Origin: Oscillospiraceae bacterium
Lineage (GTDB): Bacteria > Bacillota > Clostridia > Oscillospirales > Ruminococcaceae
Assembly: GCA_015067215.1 (NCBI GenBank)
Contig: SVMW01000009.1
Span: 1 to 64,000 of the forward strand
Direction: 5' to 3'
Length of the DNA stretch: 64,000 nt
Positions 34,711-43,884 of the stretch are shown one piece after another. The position numbers and the translations under genes are program-made. Numbering within the stretch: position 1 is the stretch's first letter; every line of letters starts with the position of its first letter. A model generated the notes under the pieces. It was given only the letters and a program-made list of their open reading frames with translations, had not been told where the DNA came from and searched no databases.

Positions 34711-35297
34711 AATACATGGAACAGCTTTTTGACAAAGCGTGTTCTGTTGTTTATAATCAAAATACAGAAAAAGCATATGTAACCGATATTCAGCCTGTTA
34801 TAAAAGAACTGTCCGATTATTACAGCAACGGTCTGTGGCTGAGTGATTATACCGCCGATGAACACGGAAAACTGCCTGTTAATCTTAAAAGAGGTGTTTT
34901 GTCTCAGGACGGGTTGTATAATCTGTTAAATGACAATGATATGCTGTTAAAAGAAATCTGCTGTGAAACAAAGGTGCATAAAATGAAAAAAGTAAAAATT
35001 ACTGCCGTGAGACAGGCACGATATGATGACCTGATTGAAAAATATGAAAACCCTATTAAACACGCCTGTGATGTAACTGAAGGACAGGTTTGGATTGCAA
35101 ACGGCTGGCAGAAACCTGAAGGTTTTTGTGACAGTGCCTGGGAAAGCATATCCCATTTTGTGATGACTCTTGCCCACGGCGGAGAAAACTTTTATGACGG
35201 CTGGATGAAAAACCCAAAATCTGCAATGATATCCTGCAATGACGGATTCCGCCCTGTAAGTTTTCTGATTGAAACGCTGAACGAAGACGCTGACTGA
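34689..35297 (+). CDS. DUF4298-TIGR04076 fusion protein
   Basis: A 202-aa protein. Residues ~2-88 match DUF4298 (IERIKYMEQ ... LSDYYSNGLWLSDYTADE ... LKRGVLSQDGLYNLL). Residues 99-197 match TIGR04076 (MKKVKITAV ... VWIANGWQKPEGFCDSAWESI ... LAHGGENFYDGWM). Both are usually separate small proteins of unknown function. GGAAAGGA supports ATG 34689. Codon 99 is an ATG (34983) with AAAGGTG six bases before it, so the second domain may also be made alone. Confidence 0.8.
   Translation: MEQIERIKYMEQLFDKACSVVYNQNTEKAYVTDIQPVIKELSDYYSNGLWLSDYTADEHGKLPVNLKRGVLSQDGLYNLLNDNDMLLKEICCETKVHKMKKVKITAVRQARYDDLIEKYENPIKHACDVTEGQVWIANGWQKPEGFCDSAWESISHFVMTLAHGGENFYDGWMKNPKSAMISCNDGFRPVSFLIETLNEDAD
34970..34985 (+). 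promoter_or_regulatory. Possible internal ribosome binding site and start
   Basis: AAAGGTG (34970-34976), six bases, then ATG (34983) in frame at the domain boundary of the DUF4298-TIGR04076 fusion. It may be functional or a relic of two formerly separate genes. Confidence 0.4.
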
Positions 35298-35307
35298 TAA
35301 AAAATTA

Positions 35308-35345
35308 AACCGATTGACTAAAAACAGAGTCAATCGGTTATTTTT
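35308..35345. terminator. Bidirectional terminator
   Basis: AACCGATTGACT (35308-35319) pairs with AGTCAATCGGTT (35328-35339), then ATTTTT. It lies between the fusion gene and the convergent tlpA-like gene. Confidence 0.9.
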
Positions 35346-35355
35346 ATGTTGTTTT

Positions 35356-35976
35356 TTATGGTTTGTAAATCATATCAATGCCTGTCTGCAGAACTTCCTC
35401 GCTGAGCGCACTTGTTGCATATGTTACAAGATATCCATCTGCATCAATAAAATATGTTGTAGGAAGATAATAAACATAATATTTTCCCGATGCATCCAGC
35501 TGCGTGTCATAAAATGCAGGGAATGTATATCCGCTGTCTTCAATAAAAGCTACAGCAGAATCAAAAGTGTCCCTGTCTCCATCGGTAACATTTACCATCA
35601 TAAACTGAATTTCATCACCGTACTCTTTATATTTTTCTTCAAAGGCAGGCATTTCGCTTTTACATGGTCCGCACCAGCTTGCCCAGAAATTCAAAATTAT
35701 CGGTTTACCGATATAATCTGACAGTTTTACCTCATTGTTCTGTGCATCATAAACCACAAAATCGAAAGCTTCTGTTTTCTCCGGTTCACTGTCAGCTTCA
35801 TTTTGTTCTGTACTGTCTGCTTCTTCGTTATTATGCCCTGTTTCACTCTGAGATACATCAGGGTTCACAAGGTTGTTCTGTTCCATCTGCGGTGCCAGAG
35901 TTTTATACAGCAAAGCTGCACCACCGATAAATACAGCAAGAAGTACCATAACGATTATAAGTGATTTATTTTTCAT
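35356..35976 (-). CDS. TlpA/ResA-like thiol-disulfide oxidoreductase, membrane anchored
   Basis: A 206-aa protein: an N-terminal helix (~5-24), an acidic linker rich in Glu/Asp/Asn (~30-68) and a thioredoxin fold with WASWCGPCKSEMP and a cis-Pro segment YLPTTYF. It reduces or oxidises disulfides outside the membrane. It lies 13 bp after ccdA, the usual electron donor, so the pair forms a complete reducing path. Confidence 0.9.
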   Translation of the reverse strand: MKNKSLIIVMVLLAVFIGGAALLYKTLAPQMEQNNLVNPDVSQSETGHNNEEADSTEQNEADSEPEKTEAFDFVVYDAQNNEVKLSDYIGKPIILNFWASWCGPCKSEMPAFEEKYKEYGDEIQFMMVNVTDGDRDTFDSAVAFIEDSGYTFPAFYDTQLDASGKYYVYYLPTTYFIDADGYLVTYATSALSEEVLQTGIDMIYKP

Positions 35977-35989
35977 TATACAATCTCCT

Positions 35990-36652
35990 TTAACTCAGAA
36001 TTGCCAAAAGCTTGTTAAGCATGCCTGTTGCCATAAACAAACCTATAACAATAAGCATGATACCACTTATTGTATTTACAATTCTATAGTTGCGTTTTAC
36101 AGCATCAAAAGCTGTTTTAAGTTTGTCTATAAGCACTGCACTTAATATAAACGGAATTCCCAGCCCTGCAGAATATGTCAGAAGCATCATTATGCCTTCC
36201 GTCATATGTCCCTGCTGTGATGCAAGCATCAAAGCCGAACCAAGAAATACACCTACACAAGGTGTCCATCCAATTGAAAAAATCACACCAAAAACAAGTG
36301 AAGAAACAAACCCTAAATCTTTAGTGTCTGCTGTATAACCGCTGCCTTTAAACAGATTGATATTTATAATGCCAATATAGTTCAGACCAAAAAAGATTAC
36401 TATAAGGCCTGAAACAACATTTACAACAGTCTGATAATCTGCAAGCAAATGTCCAACCGACCCCGCAAGTGCCCCCATTGCAGTAAAAACAAGAGTAAAC
36501 CCAAGCACAAAACCTGCTGCATTGAGAAGTGTTTTTGCTGTTTTTCGCTCTCCGCCTCCTGCAAAATAGGATACATATATGGGCAGCATAGGCAAAAGAC
36601 ATGGAGAAACAAAGGTAATTACGCCCTCAAGAAAAGAAATAAAATATTGCAT
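35990..36652 (-). CDS. CcdA-type transmembrane electron carrier
   Basis: A 220-aa protein with six helices and the two conserved cysteine motifs SPCLLPMLPIYVSYF and GWTPCVGVFLG. CcdA passes electrons from cytoplasmic thioredoxin to extracytoplasmic thioredoxin-like proteins such as the downstream TlpA homologue. In spore formers this route also serves spore cortex or cytochrome maturation; no cytochrome gene is nearby. Confidence 0.93.
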   Translation of the reverse strand: MQYFISFLEGVITFVSPCLLPMLPIYVSYFAGGGERKTAKTLLNAAGFVLGFTLVFTAMGALAGSVGHLLADYQTVVNVVSGLIVIFFGLNYIGIININLFKGSGYTADTKDLGFVSSLVFGVIFSIGWTPCVGVFLGSALMLASQQGHMTEGIMMLLTYSAGLGIPFILSAVLIDKLKTAFDAVKRNYRIVNTISGIMLIVIGLFMATGMLNKLLAILS

Positions 36653-36834
36653 ACAATCTCCTTTTTTGTGATTGTTATTTGTTATACATTATAACCGTTA
36701 TTTTGACAAAAAACAGTGACAAAATTACCGTATTATATTATCATATTTATCTATTATTGGCTATGGAAAAATATTGTCACATAATGTATAATAACAATAT
36801 TATTTTCTCTTTACAATTCAGCGGAGGATTAAAA

Positions 36835-37458
36835 ATGAGCAATGTAAAAGTGTTGGTTTCTTCCATTCTTGCAGGCACATGTATTGGTTTTGGCGGCATA
36901 ATTTATCTTATGAGCAGTAATAAAGTTCTTGGCGCAATGTTTTTTGCAATTGGTCTGCTTACCATCTGCTCCTATGGTCTGCACCTTTATACAGGCAAGG
37001 TTTGCTATGTTTTCCAGAACAACAAAAAGTTTGTTCTGCAGATACCTGTTATCTGGTTTGGCAATCTTATCGGCACAGGAATAACAGCACTTATAGTTCT
37101 TGCAACACGAAACGGTGCTGCTATTGCACAGGCTGCAGCTGCCCTTTGTGAAGTAAAAATGAATGACAGCTATTTAAGTCTTTTTATGCTGGGTATTTTC
37201 TGTAATATTATGATTTATATTTCGGTAGAAGGCTACAACAAAATTCAGTACGAAATGGGCAAATACATTTCACTGTTTTTTGGTGTAATGGTGTTTATAC
37301 TTTCAGGGTTTGAACACAGCATTGCCGATATGTTCTATTTCTGGGCTGCGGGCAACTGGAGTGTGGACAGTGTTATCCGTCTGATTGTTATTACACTTGG
37401 CAACGCTGTCGGCGGCATTGCCTTTGCCGAAACAAAAAGATACATATGCGAAAAATAA
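36835..37458 (+). CDS. Formate/nitrite transporter (FNT) family channel
   Basis: A 207-aa protein with six helices and the FNT signatures GNLIGTGITAL, LGIFCNIMIYIS and SGFEHSIADMFYF. FNT channels pass formate, nitrite, lactate or hydrosulfide as pentamers. At 207 aa it is shorter than the usual 260-280 because both termini are trimmed. The track adds 52 residues, but GGAGG sits just before ATG 36835 and the extra part lacks family features. Monocistronic with its own terminator. Confidence 0.88.
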   Translation: MSNVKVLVSSILAGTCIGFGGIIYLMSSNKVLGAMFFAIGLLTICSYGLHLYTGKVCYVFQNNKKFVLQIPVIWFGNLIGTGITALIVLATRNGAAIAQAAAALCEVKMNDSYLSLFMLGIFCNIMIYISVEGYNKIQYEMGKYISLFFGVMVFILSGFEHSIADMFYFWAAGNWSVDSVIRLIVITLGNAVGGIAFAETKRYICEK

Positions 37459-37470
37459 TATAGCTTTTAT

Positions 37471-37500
37471 GCCGGTGATATCATTTCACCGGCGTTTTTT
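37471..37500 (+). terminator. Intrinsic terminator after the FNT gene
   Basis: GCCGGTGA (37471-37478) pairs with TCACCGGC (37486-37493), followed by GTTTTTT. Confidence 0.92.
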
Positions 37501-37547
37501 GTAACTGATACAAATTATAGCACTGTAATATTTGTGGAAAACTCCCT

Positions 37548-37577
37548 TTGAAAAAAGTCTTCTGTTTTTGATATAAT
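37548..37577 (+). promoter_or_regulatory. Promoter of the CarD-family gene
   Basis: TTGAAA (37548-37553) and TATAAT (37572-37577), spacer 18 bp, 34 bp before the ATG. Confidence 0.7.
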
Positions 37578-37610
37578 AATAAAGTAAAAACATATAAAGG
37601 GGTGATATGT

Positions 37611-38123
37611 ATGACAGAAAAATTTGCAGTAAACGATTATGTGATATACGGTAAAAGCGGACTGTGTAAGGTAAGTGAAATCAAAACTGTTCATATGGCA
37701 AACACAAAAAACAAATATTATGTACTTAACGCTGTAAATGGAAATCAGGTTACAATCTATGTCCCCTGCAACAATACAACATTGGTATCAAAAATGCGCT
37801 TACCTATGACAAAGGAAGAAATTGACCTCCTGCTTTCAAACACAAAGGGTCAGGAAATTAAATGGATAGACAATAATAACGAAAGAAATGAATATTTTCA
37901 CAGTATTGCAGAAAGCGAAAACTACAAAGACTGGCTGCTGCTTATCGGATGCATTTATATGAAAAAGCGGGAAAAACTTGCAGCAGGAAAACACCTTTCT
38001 TCTCACGATGAAAACACATTAAAGCTGCTGGAAAAACTTATTGAAGATGAGTTCTGTTATTCACTGCAGCTTGACAAAAATCAGGTAAGTAACTATATTA
38101 AAGAAAAACTTGAAATACTATAA
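37611..38123 (+). CDS. CarD/CdnL-TRCF domain transcription regulator
   Basis: A 170-aa protein with an N-terminal CarD RNA-polymerase-interacting domain (FAVNDYVIYGKSGLCKVSEI ... YYVLNAVNGNQVTIYVPCNN) and a helical C-terminal domain. CarD proteins bind the beta subunit and stabilise open promoter complexes. AAGGGGTGAT precedes ATG 37611, three codons inside the track's ORF. It is a single gene with its own promoter and terminator. The target genes cannot be inferred. Confidence 0.87.
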   Translation: MTEKFAVNDYVIYGKSGLCKVSEIKTVHMANTKNKYYVLNAVNGNQVTIYVPCNNTTLVSKMRLPMTKEEIDLLLSNTKGQEIKWIDNNNERNEYFHSIAESENYKDWLLLIGCIYMKKREKLAAGKHLSSHDENTLKLLEKLIEDEFCYSLQLDKNQVSNYIKEKLEIL

Positions 38124-38131
38124 AACTGTTC

Positions 38132-38163
38132 CCTGTCGGTACTTAACTGACAGGGATTTTTGT
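38132..38163 (+). terminator. Terminator after the CarD-family gene
   Basis: CCCTGTC (38132-38138) pairs with GACAGGG (38150-38156), followed by ATTTTTG. Confidence 0.85.
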
Positions 38164-38174
38164 TATATACAAAA

Positions 38175-38206
38175 AAACGGATACTTCAACCGAAGTATCC
38201 GTTTTG
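38175..38206 (-). terminator. Terminator after pyk
   Basis: AAAACGGATACTTC (38175-38188) pairs with GAAGTATCCGTTTT (38193-38206); on the minus strand the stem runs into seven T. Confidence 0.92.
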
Positions 38207-38226
38207 GATTTTATTGAATTTTTAAA

Positions 38227-39672
38227 TTACAGTTTAAGGTTGCCGAGGCTTTCTTCGCCTACTTTATGAGCTTTCATAATGTTTGTGGAGCCTGATACGC
38301 CAACAGGAACACCTGCTGTGATAACAACCATATCACCATCTTCAAGAATTTTTTCCTTTTTAGCTGCTGCTGTTGAGATGTCGATAAGTTCGTCAGTGCC
38401 GGAAACTGTCGCCATCATAACAGGCATAACACCCCAGGACAAAGCCATTTTGCGGCATGTTCTTGCTGAATCTGTGCAGCCGATGATTGGCAGACTTGGA
38501 CGGTATTTAGAGATATTACGTGCTGTGAAACCGGATTTTGTTACAGTTACAATAGCTTTTGCGCCAATATCCATCGCTGTTACACATGCTGCATGAGCAA
38601 CTGCGTCGGTAACAGAAATATTCTTGCCATAGTCACGTGCTTTGAGTTCTGCAGCATAGTCGATATTCTGTTCTGTTTTTTCTGCAATTGCAGCCATTGT
38701 TTTAACAGCTTCAACAGGATGCTTGCCTGCAGCTGTTTCGCCGGAAAGCATAATTGCAGATGTGCCGTCATAGATAGCATTTGCAACGTCTGTAACTTCT
38801 GCTCTTGTTGGGCGTGGGTTTTCAATCATGGATTCCAGCATCTGTGTAGCTGTAATTGCCGGTTTGCCAGCTTCGTAGCATTTGCGGATAATTTCTTTCT
38901 GAATTCTTGGAATTTCAGTAAAGTCAATTTCAACACCCATATCACCACGTGCAACCATGATACCATCAACAACTTCAAGAATTTCATCAATGTTTTCAAC
39001 ACCTTCGTTGTTTTCAAGTTTTGCGATAACACGCATATCTGTGTAATTGTATTCTTCAAGGATTTTTCTTACTTCAAGGATATCTTCCTTGCTTCTTGTA
39101 AAGGAACAAGCAATATAGTCATAACCGTTTTCGATACCGAAAATGATGTCACTTCTGTCTTTTTCGCTTACAAAAGGCATAGAAAGTTTTACATCTGGAA
39201 GGTTGATGGATTTATTGTTGGAAAGTTTACCGCTGTTGATGATTGTAAGTTCAACATCTGTTTCGCCAACTTTGTCAACAACCATTTCAATAAGGCCGTC
39301 AGCAAACAATACTCTTGTGCCTTCCTTAACGTCTTTAACAAAATCTTTGTATGTGATGCTTACAATATTTTCATCACCTTCAACTTCTCTTGTTGTAAGT
39401 GTAAATTTGTTGCCTGCTTTGAGTTCTACACTGCCGTCTTTAAATTTTTTAACACGGATTTCAGGACCTTTTGTGTCCAGCATTGTTGCAACAAAAAGGC
39501 CAAGCTCTGTGCGTATTGCTCTTACCTTTTTAAGTCTTTCAAGGTGTTCTTCATGTGTGCCGTGAGAAAAGTTGAAACGTGCAACGTTCATACCAGCTTC
39601 CATAACCTGTTTGAGCACACCCGGTTTATCTGTTGATGGGCCAAGTGTACAAACAATTTTTGTCTTTCTCAT
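38227..39672 (-). CDS. pyk: Pyruvate kinase
   Basis: A 481-aa enzyme of standard length without the extra C-terminal PEP-utiliser domain of some Bacilli. Motifs: TKIVCTLGPST, VARFNFSHG, LDTKGPEIR, IIAKLENNEGVENIDEIL-type active-site strand, MVARGDMGVEI and TATQMLESM. It makes ATP and pyruvate at the end of glycolysis. ATG 39672 begins the conserved MRKTKIV; the 16 extra track residues lie in the leader. It has a strong promoter (TTGCGA-17-TATAAT). Confidence 0.97.
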   Translation of the reverse strand: MRKTKIVCTLGPSTDKPGVLKQVMEAGMNVARFNFSHGTHEEHLERLKKVRAIRTELGLFVATMLDTKGPEIRVKKFKDGSVELKAGNKFTLTTREVEGDENIVSITYKDFVKDVKEGTRVLFADGLIEMVVDKVGETDVELTIINSGKLSNNKSINLPDVKLSMPFVSEKDRSDIIFGIENGYDYIACSFTRSKEDILEVRKILEEYNYTDMRVIAKLENNEGVENIDEILEVVDGIMVARGDMGVEIDFTEIPRIQKEIIRKCYEAGKPAITATQMLESMIENPRPTRAEVTDVANAIYDGTSAIMLSGETAAGKHPVEAVKTMAAIAEKTEQNIDYAAELKARDYGKNISVTDAVAHAACVTAMDIGAKAIVTVTKSGFTARNISKYRPSLPIIGCTDSARTCRKMALSWGVMPVMMATVSGTDELIDISTAAAKKEKILEDGDMVVITAGVPVGVSGSTNIMKAHKVGEESLGNLKL

Positions 39673-39737
39673 AAAACCTGTTCTCCCTAATCTTATATAT
39701 AAAATGATTTTTATTACCAAAAATTATTCCAAACTAA

Positions 39738-39766
39738 ATTATACTTATAAAAAATTTTTTTCGCAA
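39738..39766 (-). promoter_or_regulatory. Promoter of pyk
   Basis: On the minus strand TTGCGA (39761-39766) and TATAAT (39738-39743) with exactly 17 bp between, in an A/T-tract rich spacer. Confidence 0.78.
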
Positions 39767-39847
39767 TAGAAAATGGTTTCATTTTATTGCACTTATGTAC
39801 TTTTAAACCATTGGTTTTCATTTTTTGTATTTTTTACACATTATATG

Positions 39848-39856
39848 TGGTATAAT
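39848..39856 (+). promoter_or_regulatory. Extended -10 promoter of deoB
   Basis: TGGTATAAT, an extended -10 element, 51 bp before the deoB start; a second TATAAT follows at 39861. No good -35 at 17 bp, as is usual for extended -10 promoters. Confidence 0.5.
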
Positions 39857-39907
39857 ATGTTATAATAAATTATTATACAGCTATTTTTACCAGACGAGGT
39901 AGTTTTT

Positions 39908-41080
39908 ATGAATAAACGAGTATTTCTTATTGTATTGGATAGTTTTGGTATTGGTGAAATGCCTGACGCTGAAAAATTTGGCGATAAAGGCAGCAACACC
40001 CTTAAGTCAGTTTCCGCAAGCGATAAATTCAGGATTCCGAATATGGCATCTATGGGACTTTTCAATATAGATGATGTGAATTGCTGTACGCCTTGCGAAC
40101 GCCCTTTGGCAAGTTTTGCCAAGGTTATGGAAAAATCCAACGGTAAAGACACCACCATCGGTCACTGGGAAATCGCAGGCGTTGAAAGCGAAAACCCGCT
40201 GCCTGTTTATCCTGATGGCTTCCCTGCTGATGTTATTGAAAAATATGAACAGCTGACAGGACGAAAGGTGCTTTGCAACAAGCCTTATTCCGGCACACAG
40301 GTTATTGCTGAATATGGCAGACAGCATATGGAAAGCGGCGACCTGATTGTATACACATCTGCCGACAGTGTGTTTCAGGTTGCAGCACATGAAGATATTG
40401 TGCCTGTGGAAAAGCTGTATGAATACTGTCAGATTGCCCGTGATTTGCTTGTTGGTGAACACGCTGTGGGCAGAATTATTGCAAGACCGTTTGTAACTGC
40501 TGCAGACGGCAGTTTTGTACGCACAACCAACCGACACGATTATTCCCTCAAGCCGCCTAAAAAGACTGTTCTGGACTATATCAAAGCTGCAGACAAAGAT
40601 GTAATAGGTGTTGGCAAAATATATGATATTTTTGACGGCGAAGGTGTGACTGAAAAGGTAAAAACCGGCACAAATGATATCGGTATGAGAGAAAGTCTTA
40701 AACTTGCCGACAGAGATTTCAACGGTCTGTGCTTTATCAACCTTGTTGACTTTGACTCGATGTACGGTCACCGCAACGATATTGACGGTTATGCAAATGC
40801 ACTGAGCGAATTCGACCTTTGGCTTAATGATTTTCTGCCAAAGCTGAGAAAAGACGATATGCTTATCATTACTGCTGACCACGGATGTGACCCAGGTACC
40901 GAATCTACCGACCACTCCCGCGAATGTGTTCCCCTTTTAATATATGGAGAAAACATAAAAACAGACAACAACCTTGGCATATTAAACGGTTTTGCCCATA
41001 TTGGTGCAACAGTTGCCGACTATCTTGGTGTGGAGTACAAGGCAGATGCTCCAAGCATACTGGACAAAATAATCAAGTAG
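39908..41080 (+). CDS. deoB: Phosphopentomutase
   Basis: A 390-aa alkaline-phosphatase-fold enzyme: VFLIVLDSFGIGEMPDA (metal site), DTTIGHWE (Thr phospho-acceptor region), YTSADSVFQVAAHE, FDSMYGHRND and ADHGCDPGTESTDHSRE. It interconverts ribose/deoxyribose 1- and 5-phosphates for nucleoside salvage. ACGAGGTAG precedes the ATG. Monocistronic here; no deoC or nucleoside phosphorylase next to it. Confidence 0.97.
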   Translation: MNKRVFLIVLDSFGIGEMPDAEKFGDKGSNTLKSVSASDKFRIPNMASMGLFNIDDVNCCTPCERPLASFAKVMEKSNGKDTTIGHWEIAGVESENPLPVYPDGFPADVIEKYEQLTGRKVLCNKPYSGTQVIAEYGRQHMESGDLIVYTSADSVFQVAAHEDIVPVEKLYEYCQIARDLLVGEHAVGRIIARPFVTAADGSFVRTTNRHDYSLKPPKKTVLDYIKAADKDVIGVGKIYDIFDGEGVTEKVKTGTNDIGMRESLKLADRDFNGLCFINLVDFDSMYGHRNDIDGYANALSEFDLWLNDFLPKLRKDDMLIITADHGCDPGTESTDHSRECVPLLIYGENIKTDNNLGILNGFAHIGATVADYLGVEYKADAPSILDKIIK

Positions 41081-41104
41081 TTTCGAAAATATAAAGCAAA
41101 CAAC

Positions 41105-41140
41105 AAATGGTGGCTGATAAAATGACAGTCACCATTTTAA
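41105..41140 (+). terminator. Terminator after deoB
   Basis: AAATGGTGGCTG (41105-41116) pairs with CAGTCACCATTT (41126-41137) with one mismatch, followed by TTAATA. Confidence 0.8.
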
Positions 41141-41152
41141 TACTAAAAATAC

Positions 41153-41184
41153 AAAACCTGCAGTAATAAGTCACTGCAGGTTTT
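41153..41184 (-). terminator. Terminator after the P-type ATPase gene
   Basis: AAAACCTGCAGT (41153-41164) pairs with ACTGCAGGTTTT (41173-41184); the minus strand continues into GTATTTTT. Confidence 0.88.
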
Positions 41185-41198
41185 GCTTTGGAGAAATA

Positions 41199-43832
41199 TT
41201 AAGCTTTTACTTTACCAAACTTTCTCTGGAACAATTTGATGATTTCAACAACAGGAATTACACTGAATGCAAGACCCATTGCAATAAGATATTCTGTTAC
41301 ATTGATGTGTTCAAAGCCGAATGCGTTGCTGAGGAATGGTACATAGATAACAGCTGTTGTGAGAACAAGGCTGAGTATCATGGAGCCAAGGAGGAACATG
41401 TTCTGCTTTTTAAGCTGGAACAGGCTCTTTCTGCGGCTTCTCATGTTGTATCCGTGGAAAATTTCTGCCATACTCATTGTAAGGAACGCCATTGTCATAC
41501 CGTCAGGGCTGTTTGCAATTTCCCAAACACCGCTTTCAATGTAATGACCTGTAAAGTATGCAACAATTGTAAGGATTGCAACCATAACACCCTGATAGAT
41601 AACGTCTGTGCCGAGACCGTCAGAGAAGATGCCGCTTTTGCTTTCACGCGGTGGTCTTGCCATAACGTCGCCTTCTGCTTCTTCCATACCGAGAGCAAGT
41701 GCAGGAAGGCTGTCTGTGATAAGGTTTATCCACAAAAGGTGAACAGGTTTGAGCAGTGTGAAGCCCATGATTGTAGCTACGAAGATGCCCAGAACTTCAC
41801 TCATGTTGGAAGCAAGGAGGAACTGAATGGATTTGCGGATGTTGTCATAGATACGTCTGCCTTCTTCAACTGCGCCAACAATTGTAGCAAAGTTGTCGTC
41901 TGCAAGAACCATATCAGCAACATTTTTGGTAACGTCAGTACCTGTGATACCCATTGCAACACCGATGTCAGCAGTTTTGATACTTGGAGCATCATTTACG
42001 CCGTCACCTGTCATTGCACATACATAACCTTTGTCTTCAAAAGTTTTAACAATTTTTGTTTTGTGCTGTGGCTGCACACGTGCGTATACAGAGTAGTTTT
42101 CGATATTTTCAAAATAGAATTGATCGTCAAGTTCATCAAGCTGGCTGCCGCTGAGTGCCTGGCTTTCGTCTGTAAGGATACCAAGCTGTTTTGCAATAGC
42201 AATAGCTGTGTCTTTGTGGTCACCTGTAATCATTACAGGGCGGATACCCGCAGCACGACACTCTTTGATAGCGTCAACAACCTCAGGACGTACAGGGTCA
42301 ATCATACCTGTAAGACCGATAAAGATAAGGTCTGTTTCCAGTGTTTCAGGAGTCTGGTCTCCAGGAAGTGTTTTGTATGTTTTGTATGATGCAGCAAGCA
42401 CACGCAAAGCCTGGTCAGCAAAGGATTTGTTTGTTGCAAGAATTTTGCTGCGTTTTTCTTCTGTCATTTCATAAACGCTGCCATTTTCAATGTAATATTT
42501 ACATCTTTTAAGCACTTCGTCAGGAGCACCTTTTGTGTACTGTGTAATGATGCCTCCAACGTCGTGTACTGTACTCATCATTTTTCTGGAGGAGTCAAAT
42601 GGAGCTTCGGCAATACGCGGGAATTTTTCTTCGATTGCTGTTTTATTGATATTGTTTTTATATGCAAAGTTTACAAGAGCACATTCTGTAGCTTCACCAA
42701 CTGCTTCGCCGTTTTCAAGATGTGCATCGTTACACAGAGCCATTGCTTCGCAAAGCAGTTCCTTGTCACCAATAAAATCAGTAACTGTCATTTTGTTCTG
42801 TGTGAGCGTACCTGTTTTGTCGGAGCATATAACCTGTGCACAGCCCAGTGTTTCAACAGCTGTGAGCCGACGGATAACTGCATTACGTTTGGACATGTTT
42901 GTAACACCAATACTGAGAACAAGTGTTACAACAGTTGCGAGACCTTCAGGAATTGCAGCAACAGCAAGTGAAACTGCAACCATAAATGTTTCAAGAATTA
43001 CTTTACCTTCAAAGTTGCCGTTTCTGATAATGCTGAATGCAAAGATAAATACACAGATGCCAAGAACAAGCACACTGAGGATTTTACCAAGCTGTGTAAG
43101 CTTTTTCTGCAATGGTGTTTCGTTGTTTTCTGTTTTGATAAGAGCATCGGCAATTTTGCCCATTTCGGTATTCATACCTGTACCTGTGATAACAGCTTTA
43201 CCACGGCCGTAAGCGATTGTGGAACCCATGTAAACCATGTTTTTTCTGTCACCCAGAGGAACGTCTTTGCCATCTTCTGTTTCTAAAACTTCTTCTGTTT
43301 TTGTTACAGGAACACTTTCACCTGTGAGGGCAGCTTCTTCTGCTTTGATGGAAGCACATTCAATAATACGAGCATCTGCAGGAACTGCGTCACCTGCTTC
43401 GAGAACAATAACGTCACCTTCAACAAGCTGTGTGGATTCAACAACAATCTGTTTGCCGTCACGGATAACTTTACTTGTTGCAGCAGTCATTTTACTGAGT
43501 GCTTCGATAGCTTTTTCCGCTTTGCTTTCCTGATAAACGCCCATAATTGCGTTGAGAAGTACAACTGCAAGAATGATAAATACATCTGTGAAACTTTCAC
43601 CGCTGTAAGCTGCTGTAACAGCACTTACTGCTGCAGCTGCAAGCAGAATGATAATCATTGGGTCTTTGAGCTGGCTGACAAAACGCTGAACAAGTGTTAC
43701 TTTTTCAGCTTCAGCAAGTTTGTTTGGACCGTTTTTTTCCAGAACCTGCTGTGCTTCATTGCTTGTAAGTCCGTTTTCGTTACTATTAAGAGCTTTGAAA
43801 ACATCACTTAACTGTTGATCGTAAAATCTCAT
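41199..43832 (-). CDS. P2-type cation ATPase (Ca2+/Mn2+ class) under a manganese riboswitch
   Basis: An 877-aa P2A-like ATPase: an N-terminal cation-ATPase domain, LTGES dephosphorylation loop (169-173), AAIPEGL in TM4 (292-298), phosphorylation site CSDKTGTLTQ (Asp338), TGDGVND and ten helices. By sequence it would be called a calcium pump. The yybP-ykoY riboswitch in its leader indicates Mn2+ induction, so manganese export, as for Lactococcus YoaB, is the likelier job. ATG 43832 follows AGAGGA; the 27 extra track residues run back into the riboswitch. Confidence 0.93.
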   Translation of the reverse strand: MRFYDQQLSDVFKALNSNENGLTSNEAQQVLEKNGPNKLAEAEKVTLVQRFVSQLKDPMIIILLAAAAVSAVTAAYSGESFTDVFIILAVVLLNAIMGVYQESKAEKAIEALSKMTAATSKVIRDGKQIVVESTQLVEGDVIVLEAGDAVPADARIIECASIKAEEAALTGESVPVTKTEEVLETEDGKDVPLGDRKNMVYMGSTIAYGRGKAVITGTGMNTEMGKIADALIKTENNETPLQKKLTQLGKILSVLVLGICVFIFAFSIIRNGNFEGKVILETFMVAVSLAVAAIPEGLATVVTLVLSIGVTNMSKRNAVIRRLTAVETLGCAQVICSDKTGTLTQNKMTVTDFIGDKELLCEAMALCNDAHLENGEAVGEATECALVNFAYKNNINKTAIEEKFPRIAEAPFDSSRKMMSTVHDVGGIITQYTKGAPDEVLKRCKYYIENGSVYEMTEEKRSKILATNKSFADQALRVLAASYKTYKTLPGDQTPETLETDLIFIGLTGMIDPVRPEVVDAIKECRAAGIRPVMITGDHKDTAIAIAKQLGILTDESQALSGSQLDELDDQFYFENIENYSVYARVQPQHKTKIVKTFEDKGYVCAMTGDGVNDAPSIKTADIGVAMGITGTDVTKNVADMVLADDNFATIVGAVEEGRRIYDNIRKSIQFLLASNMSEVLGIFVATIMGFTLLKPVHLLWINLITDSLPALALGMEEAEGDVMARPPRESKSGIFSDGLGTDVIYQGVMVAILTIVAYFTGHYIESGVWEIANSPDGMTMAFLTMSMAEIFHGYNMRSRRKSLFQLKKQNMFLLGSMILSLVLTTAVIYVPFLSNAFGFEHINVTEYLIAMGLAFSVIPVVEIIKLFQRKFGKVKA

Positions 43833-43884
43833 AAAATCCTCTCTTTCAAAATATGAGCAGTTGGTAATCATATGTATGTATTTT

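Noticed and set aside
38593-39636. 347-aa plus-strand ORF opposite pyk
   Set aside because: Cys/Phe-rich composition, no ribosome binding site, exactly antisense to pyruvate kinase; a codon-usage shadow.
41307-42389. 360-aa plus-strand ORF opposite the P-type ATPase
   Set aside because: Antisense shadow with no start signal or domain.
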